Shown piece by piece: positions 59,114 to 64,000 of a DNA stretch of 64,000 nt. This DNA comes from JBBRMW01 sp965246845 (GTDB lineage Bacteria > Chloroflexota > Anaerolineae > Aggregatilineales > UBA2796), in assembly GCA_965246845.1 (NCBI GenBank), contig CBDFFR010000005.1, positions 248,001 to 312,000 of the forward strand, read 5' to 3'. A program made the position numbers and the translations under genes. The notes beneath the pieces are model-generated. The model was not told the DNA's origin. It did not search any database and saw only the letters and a program-made list of their open reading frames with translations. Positions within the stretch are counted from its first letter, which is position 1, and every line of letters starts with the position of its first letter.

Positions 59114-60142
59114 TTGAAACGCTTCCTACTCCTATTTCTGATACTGCTCGCGGGCTGCAACACTACAAGCTATCTGCCAACCCCGTTCCCGGCAATACCG
59201 ACCACCCCGCCGCTCGAACCCACCGCCAGCTATTGGGACGTGGGGATGAGCGTGCAGTATCCGCGCGGCTGGCAGCCATTCTACGGAGCCGGGCAGCTTC
59301 TGCTCGCACCTTCCGCGCAAGCGACCCGCCAGAACCCACCGACGCAGCCGCTGGTCTCGCTCCAGTTCGCGACGCTCGCCCAATTGGGACTGGATAAAAC
59401 CGCAACCTTGCAGCAAATCGCCCTGACAATCAGCCGCGCGACCGCCGATAGCAAGCTGGTGAGCCAGGATAAAACTACCGTCGCCGCGCTGGATGCCTAT
59501 TATGTGCTTATTCAGGAGCCGAAGGCTGATTTGTTTCAACAGGCGATTGCCTTCCGGCTGCCGGATGGCCGTGTCGGGTGGATGATCGCGCTGACGCCGG
59601 GGCTGATTTGGGCAAATTTCGCGCCCACTTTCGAGGCGGTCCGCGCGAGCGCGAAGCTGCTACGCCCGGCGCAGTACGCTATCCCGGCAGTTGCGCAGCC
59701 ACACGAGTACGCGCCCGGCGGTCTGACCCTGATGCTGCCCAGCGGCTGGGTCGAGCAAAACGTGCAGGCCGACGCACGGCTCTATCACGCGCCCGCCGAT
59801 ACGAGCTATCAGGATAACAGCGGCGCGGCCAACGGTCCGCAGCTTGTCGCGAACGTGTTCACCGTTGCCGCGAACCTGAGCGCAGCCGACGCGCTCAAAC
59901 AGACCCTCGGCCTGACCGCTCCCAATTTCACAGAGTTCAGCGCAGGCGGTAAGACGGGCGCTCGCTATGATACGACGGATGGCAGCACGGGGCAGGTCGT
60001 CAGCTTCGCCGCGCTCCCGCTCGCCACGCCCGGCAAGGTCGTGATCCTGCGCTGGACCGTCCCGCTCGCCCTGAGCGAAGTCGCCGCGCCGCTGTGGGAA
60101 AGTATCTTGCGACAAATCGCGTTTGCGAATACAGTTAAGTGA
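59114..60142 (+). CDS. lipoprotein of unknown function with duplicated domain
   Basis: A 342-residue lipoprotein (lipobox LLAGC at residues 11-15) followed by a Pro/Thr linker. Two related modules follow, each opening with a YPRGW/LPSGW strand (YWDVGMSVQYPRGWQPF and YAPGGLTLMLPSGWVEQ), about 165 residues apart, as in PsbP/Mog1-like repeats. The start is TTG (59114). It directly precedes minC and may be cotranscribed, but a division role is not shown. Confidence 0.72.
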   Translation: MKRFLLLFLILLAGCNTTSYLPTPFPAIPTTPPLEPTASYWDVGMSVQYPRGWQPFYGAGQLLLAPSAQATRQNPPTQPLVSLQFATLAQLGLDKTATLQQIALTISRATADSKLVSQDKTTVAALDAYYVLIQEPKADLFQQAIAFRLPDGRVGWMIALTPGLIWANFAPTFEAVRASAKLLRPAQYAIPAVAQPHEYAPGGLTLMLPSGWVEQNVQADARLYHAPADTSYQDNSGAANGPQLVANVFTVAANLSAADALKQTLGLTAPNFTEFSAGGKTGARYDTTDGSTGQVVSFAALPLATPGKVVILRWTVPLALSEVAAPLWESILRQIAFANTVK

Positions 60143-60159
60143 TCTTCAAACGGAATCTC

Positions 60160-60837
60160 ATGGACGATCCGATAGCGATCAAAGGTATACGCGAGGGTCT
60201 GCTGCTCACTATCCGGCCTGATGGCGGCGAGTGGATGGAACTGACCAACAAGCTCGCGGCGCGCATTGACCAGCAGCCGGCGTTCTTCAAGGGGGCGCGG
60301 GTCGCGCTCGATGTGGGCAGCCGTCCCGTCCGCCCGCACGAGATGGACAGCCTCAAACTGGCGCTCGGCAAGCGTGAGATGAACCTCTGGGCGGTGATCA
60401 GCAACAGCGCGACGACCACCGCGACCGCGCTCAACCTCGGCCTCGAAACCACGCTCGTTCACTCGCAGGAGCAGATGGAAGCCGCCGAAACCGACCCCGA
60501 AGAGCAGGGGACGGCGGGCATCCTGATCGACCATACGCTGCGCAACGGGCGCACGATCCGCAACACGGGGAATGTCGTCGTGATTGGCGATGTGAATCCC
60601 GGCGCGGAAATTATCGCGGGCGGCAACGTCGTCGTATGGGGCAAGCTGCGCGGGCGCGTTCACGCGGGCGCGGGTGGTGATGAGAATGCAGTGATCTGTG
60701 CGCTCGACCTCGCGCCGACGCAACTCCGTATCGCGAATTTTATTTCGATGGCCCCGGAAGACAAACGCCGCAAGCCACGCCCGGAGATCGTCTCTGTGCG
60801 GCAGGGGCGTATTATCGCGGAACACTGGAACGAGTGA
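60160..60837 (+). CDS. minC: septum-site-determining protein MinC
   Basis: A 225-residue FtsZ inhibitor. The N-terminal domain (IAIKGIREGLLLTI, FFKGARVALDVGSRP) is followed by the C-terminal right-handed beta-helix (DHTLRNGRTIRNTGNVVVIGDVNPGAEIIAGGNVVVWGKLRGRVHAG), the part that binds MinD and FtsZ. ATG 60160 has GGA six nt upstream; a GTG at 60139 overlapping the previous stop is an alternative. First of minC-minD-minE. Confidence 0.93.
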   Translation: MDDPIAIKGIREGLLLTIRPDGGEWMELTNKLAARIDQQPAFFKGARVALDVGSRPVRPHEMDSLKLALGKREMNLWAVISNSATTTATALNLGLETTLVHSQEQMEAAETDPEEQGTAGILIDHTLRNGRTIRNTGNVVVIGDVNPGAEIIAGGNVVVWGKLRGRVHAGAGGDENAVICALDLAPTQLRIANFISMAPEDKRRKPRPEIVSVRQGRIIAEHWNE

Positions 60838-60842
60838 TATGA

Positions 60843-61631
60843 ATGCCCGCTAAAGTCATCACCATTACTTCGGGGAAGGGCGGCGTCGGCAAAACGACGA
60901 CCACCGCGAACCTGAGCGCCGCACTTGCAACGCTCGGCAAGCGGGTCGTCTGCATCGACGCCGATATTGGCCTGCGCAATCTGGACCTCGTGATGGGCGT
61001 CGAGAACCGAATCGTCTACGATCTGGTGGATGTGGTCGAAAAGCGCGCGAAACTCCGGCAGGCGATGATCAAACACAAGCATTACCCGGACCTGTATCTC
61101 ATTCCGGCGGCGCAAACCCGCGATAAAACAGCGGTCAGCCCGGCACAGATGATCGAGCTGACCAACGAGCTGCGCCCGGATTTCGACTACATCATGGTCG
61201 ATAGCCCGGCAGGGATCGAGCGCGGCTTCCGTAATGCCGTCGCGGGTGCGGATGAAGTGCTGGTCGTGACCAACCCGGAAGTGAGCGCCGTCCGCGATGC
61301 CGACCGGATCGTCGGGCTGATCGAAGCGATGGAACGCAAAATCCCGATGCGCCTGATCATCAACCGGGTCAAGCCGGATATGGTCCGCAAGGGCGAGATG
61401 CTTTCCACCGAAGATGTGGTCGATATTCTCTCGATCAAGCCCATCGGCATCGTCCCGGACGATGAAGGCATCCTGATCGGCTCCAACCGGGGCGAACTCC
61501 TGCTTGGTCGCGCGGGCGAGGCTTACAAGAACATCGCGCGGCGGCTGAACGGCGAGGACGTCCCGTTCATGACACTGGAAAACAAGGACGGGTTTCTCTC
61601 CCGGCTGGCACGCTTGTTCGGGGGCGGTTGA
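60843..61631 (+). CDS. minD: septum-site-determining ATPase MinD
   Basis: A 262-residue ParA/MinD ATPase with deviant Walker A GKGGVGKTTTTANL, Walker B-like VDSPAG and a C-terminal amphipathic membrane-targeting helix (FLSRLARLFGGG). It recruits MinC to the membrane and oscillates or localises with MinE. Starts 5 bp after minC. Confidence 0.95.
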   Translation: MPAKVITITSGKGGVGKTTTTANLSAALATLGKRVVCIDADIGLRNLDLVMGVENRIVYDLVDVVEKRAKLRQAMIKHKHYPDLYLIPAAQTRDKTAVSPAQMIELTNELRPDFDYIMVDSPAGIERGFRNAVAGADEVLVVTNPEVSAVRDADRIVGLIEAMERKIPMRLIINRVKPDMVRKGEMLSTEDVVDILSIKPIGIVPDDEGILIGSNRGELLLGRAGEAYKNIARRLNGEDVPFMTLENKDGFLSRLARLFGGG

Positions 61632-61641
61632 GGATATTACA

Positions 61642-61932
61642 ATGAGCACTTTTTGGGAACGACTTCTGGGCAGACATCAGGCAGGCAGCGGCAAGGACGC
61701 CAAACAGCGCTTGCAACTCGTCCTCGTCACCGACCGCAGCGACCTCTCGCCGGAAAAGCTGGCCGCGATGAAAGACGAGATCATGGCGGTGATCTCGAAA
61801 TATGTGAACATCGCGCGCGATAAGGTAGAGATCAACGTCGAGCAGCGGCAGCGTGATAGCTGGCTGGTCGCGGATATTCCGATCATTGCGGATCGCGAGC
61901 GTGCGCTGAGTACCAACCTCGAAGACGCCTAG
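61642..61932 (+). CDS. minE: cell-division topological specificity factor MinE
   Basis: A 96-residue MinE: N-terminal membrane/MinD-binding stretch (SAKQRLQLVLVTDRS-type, here KQRLQLVLVTDRS) and the C-terminal dimer domain (MKDEIMAVISKYVNIARDKVEINV). It stimulates MinD ATPase. Presence of MinE indicates a pole-to-pole type Min system. Follows minD by 10 bp. Confidence 0.93.
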   Translation: MSTFWERLLGRHQAGSGKDAKQRLQLVLVTDRSDLSPEKLAAMKDEIMAVISKYVNIARDKVEINVEQRQRDSWLVADIPIIADRERALSTNLEDA

Positions 61933-61978
61933 TACACTGCGCTCGTTGCAAGTTTTGCGCTCAAGTCCTGCGCAGGTC

Positions 61979-63334
61979 TTATATTGCCGAAAAATCGTCT
62001 GTGCCATTCTCCGTTTGGCGCGCGTGAGTCTCATGAAAGCCGCGCGGCTCGATAGTCATGGCGTCTCCTTGCAGCAAGCCCGCGATGCCTTTTTGCGCCT
62101 CATTCGCTCTGCGCCGGCAGGCGGGACAGGTCGCCGGGTCGTGCCGCGTGTAGGTTTCCGGCTCCGTGTAGGTGGTGATGAAGCCTTCGTAGTTCCGCAA
62201 GACGGACTTCCCCGGCGTCTGTGAGATCAAATATTGCGGTCCGACCGGGATTTTGCCGCCACCGCCCGGTGCATCGACTACATAAGTCGGGATTGCGTAG
62301 CCGCTGGTGTGGCCGCGCAGCGCTTCCATGATCGCAACACCCTGGCTAATTGGCGTGCGGAAGTGTCCAGCGCCTTCCACGAGGTCACACTGATAGAGGT
62401 AATACGGTCGGACGCGGTTGCGCACCAGCTTGTGCAGCAAGTCCTTCATCACATTCGGGCAATCGTTGATCCCGGCCAGCAGCACCGTTTGCGCGCCGAG
62501 CGGGATACCCGCATCCGCGAGCATGGCGAGCGCGCGGGCGACTTCCGGCGTGATTTCCTTCGCGTGGTTGAAGTGAATATTCATCCAGAGCGGGTGAAAG
62601 CGCTTGAGCATCGCGACGAGCGACTCGTCGATGCGCTGCGGCATGAAGACCTGGACGCGCGAGCCGATGCGGATGATCTCGACGTGTTCAATCGCGCGCA
62701 GCGAAGCCAGCAGGTGTTCGAGCAGCTTTTGTGGCAGGATGAGCGGATCGCCGCCACTGAGCAGCACGTCGCGAATTTCCGGGTGCGCGGCGATGTAAGC
62801 AATCTGCCTGTCATAATCGGATCGTGCAAATTGCGCGCCGGGGTCCCCGACGATACGCGCGCGGGTGCAATAGCGGCAATAGCTCGCGCACTGCGTCGTG
62901 ACGAGCATCAGCACGCGGTCCGGGTAGCGGTGGACGAGGCCGGGGACGGGGCTATGCGCGTCTTCGGAGAGCGAGTCCTGCATCATGCTCTCGAAGCCAT
63001 CGAGTTCTGCCGCTGTCGGGATGACCTGCCGCCGGATTGGGCAGGCCGCGTCGTTAGGGTCGATCAGGCTCGCGAAATAGGGCGTGATGTCCAGCCGGAA
63101 GCGGTCGCGCGCGGAAATGCCCGCAATTTCATCCGGCGTGAGGTGAATCAGTTGGGAGAGTTCTTCGAGGGAGTTGAGGCGGTGTGCGAGCTGCCAGCGC
63201 CAGTTATTCCAATCGCTATCCGGCACGCCGGACCAGAGCGCAGGGCGGGGTGAGGTATCGTTTCGCGGGCTACGCGAGGGAGGCTCGTCGGCGGCTTCGG
63301 GCGAGGCAGTCTCAGGGAATGTCAATGCGACCAT
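61979..63334 (-). CDS. kamA: lysine 2,3-aminomutase family radical SAM enzyme
   Basis: A 451-residue radical SAM aminomutase: [4Fe-4S] motif CASYCRYC, the SGGDPLILPQ segment that binds SAM, PLP-type residues in DAPGGGGKIPVGPQYL, and a C-terminal CPACRRR zinc-type pair. It would interconvert alpha- and beta-lysine, giving an osmolyte or antibiotic precursor. No beta-lysine acetyltransferase (ablB) is adjacent, so the true substrate may differ (EpmB-like or glutamate aminomutase are alternatives). Confidence 0.88.
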   Translation of the reverse strand: MVALTFPETASPEAADEPPSRSPRNDTSPRPALWSGVPDSDWNNWRWQLAHRLNSLEELSQLIHLTPDEIAGISARDRFRLDITPYFASLIDPNDAACPIRRQVIPTAAELDGFESMMQDSLSEDAHSPVPGLVHRYPDRVLMLVTTQCASYCRYCTRARIVGDPGAQFARSDYDRQIAYIAAHPEIRDVLLSGGDPLILPQKLLEHLLASLRAIEHVEIIRIGSRVQVFMPQRIDESLVAMLKRFHPLWMNIHFNHAKEITPEVARALAMLADAGIPLGAQTVLLAGINDCPNVMKDLLHKLVRNRVRPYYLYQCDLVEGAGHFRTPISQGVAIMEALRGHTSGYAIPTYVVDAPGGGGKIPVGPQYLISQTPGKSVLRNYEGFITTYTEPETYTRHDPATCPACRRRANEAQKGIAGLLQGDAMTIEPRGFHETHARQTENGTDDFSAI

Positions 63335-63525
63335 GTTGTGCTTAAATAATCCTGCTGTAGGGAGCGTTTAACAATGGGTTGATAATAGCACAGCTTGAGC
63401 AGAGGAACAGCACAAAAATTCATCAATAAATCACTGATAACGACCTATTCATCTGGATGCACCACAGACAAAAATTCGTCGAGTGTGTCAGAGGAAAACA
63501 TTTTGTTCGAGAATGCTATTAGACG

Positions 63526-64000
63526 TTACGCAGTTGAGGGAAGAGCAATACAAGGATTGAGCAAATAGAGACGAATGGCTTGGCGAATGATGGACAGTTT
63601 AGCCTCTTGAATGGGGATAGACTGATGTATACGGTGGTATTCCAGGCGCAGGAAAGCACGGATAGCCAGACCGATGTGGTTGCGTTGAGAGACTTCAAGG
63701 CGGAACTGACCGCGCTCGACAGCGGCAAACTGCTTCAGGTTGCGATGGTAGGTCTCAATTGTCCAGGCATTTTGAGCCGCTGCACGGCGTTGCAAGTCAG
63801 TCATGCGCAGGTTGGAAGTGGCCCAGTGTTCCGCGTTGCCGTGTGTGTCAACGGTCCGAAACACCTTAATGAAGCCGTACCCGGTCAGATGCAGCACACA
63901 ACCATCGGGCGGGATGTCTGCGATGTCGGAGATAGAAAGCTGCTGACCCGGTGTTTGGCTGACTTTGCGGTTGCTCTTAAGCCGCGTGAGCCACTCCCAA
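63526..64000 (-). mobile_element. IS transposase, C-terminal part (5' end outside window)
   Basis: The frame runs from the right edge (WEWLTRLKSNRKVSQTPGQQ...) to a TAG at 63526 and resembles IS701/IS4-group DDE transposases in the C-terminal region (NAWTIETYHRNLKQFAAVERGQFR, HIGLAIRAFLRLE), where the third catalytic Glu (in WTIETYHR) is visible. I could not locate a confident terminal inverted repeat in 63335-63525; the left end of the element is therefore undefined. Confidence 0.8.

Overview
The window looks like a chromosome segment of a high-GC bacterium, most probably a member of the Chloroflexota (Anaerolineae-like). The pointers are: Thr/Pro-rich LysM and SH3 surface lipoproteins, a MinCDE system, a separate FtsQ-FtsA pair, a class II diterpene cyclase next to an Rv3378c-like enzyme (an arrangement described in the chloroflexote Herpetosiphon), and an actinobacterial/chloroflexote-style contractile injection system. 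This placement is inference. No rRNA, tRNA or CRISPR array was seen. Gene density is high and most genes sit in short co-directional operons with 4-bp overlaps.

Layout. 1-3.4 kb: a signalling chain (PAS histidine kinase cut by the window edge, Rcp1-type regulator, REC-HisKA_3 kinase, LuxR regulator). 3.5-7.9 kb: SlyD-like isomerase, Maf pyrophosphatase, class B penicillin-binding protein, FkbM methyltransferase. 7.9-11.3 kb (minus strand): a sulfur-carrier operon (JAMM protease, rhodanese sulfurtransferase, CC-motif protein, MoaD/CysO-like carrier, MoeZ-like E1) preceded by a cysteine-containing leader peptide and an attenuator-like hairpin. 11.3-14.9 kb: PspA-like protein, OmpR regulator, GNAT, two TPR membrane proteins. 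14.9-18 kb: a Frc/Rbs-type sugar ABC transporter. 18.2-21.5 kb: phosphoesterase, signal peptidase I, LeuC-family dehydratase and an AT-rich orphan. 22-24.4 kb: a putative diterpene pair. 24.4-33.5 kb: membrane and envelope proteins, a cytochrome c/copper monooxygenase, LysM/SH3/M23 cell-wall proteins, an esterase and a beta-propeller. 33.7-36 kb: ftsQ, ftsA. 36.2-38.9 kb: PadR regulator, a ModA fusion protein and ModB. 38.9-40.2 kb: cytochrome P450.

40.3-57.8 kb (minus strand) is an extracellular-type contractile injection system (eCIS, phage-tail-like). It encodes an AAA+ ATPase, a DUF4157 protein, a DUF4255 cap-like protein, sheath, two tube proteins, a tail-assembly-chaperone-like protein, a DUF6760-like segment, a 52-residue protein, a 1378-residue repetitive disordered protein, LysM, VgrG-like spike, gp25, baseplate J and an FHA-tail protein fusion. 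The DUF6760-like segment has no canonical start codon in its frame. It lies in the -1 frame behind a G-rich slip site with a 7-nt spacer and an 11-bp hairpin, which suggests programmed -1 frameshifting as in phage tail-assembly chaperones. No obvious PAAR tip, tape-measure protein or tail fibre is encoded, so the repetitive protein is a candidate for an unrecognised role.

58-63.3 kb: a Gfo/Idh/MocA oxidoreductase, a lipoprotein, minC-minD-minE and a lysine 2,3-aminomutase. The right edge cuts an insertion-sequence transposase. The items most worth follow-up are the candidate frameshift and the repetitive protein of the eCIS, the cysteine-leader attenuator, and the diterpene pair.
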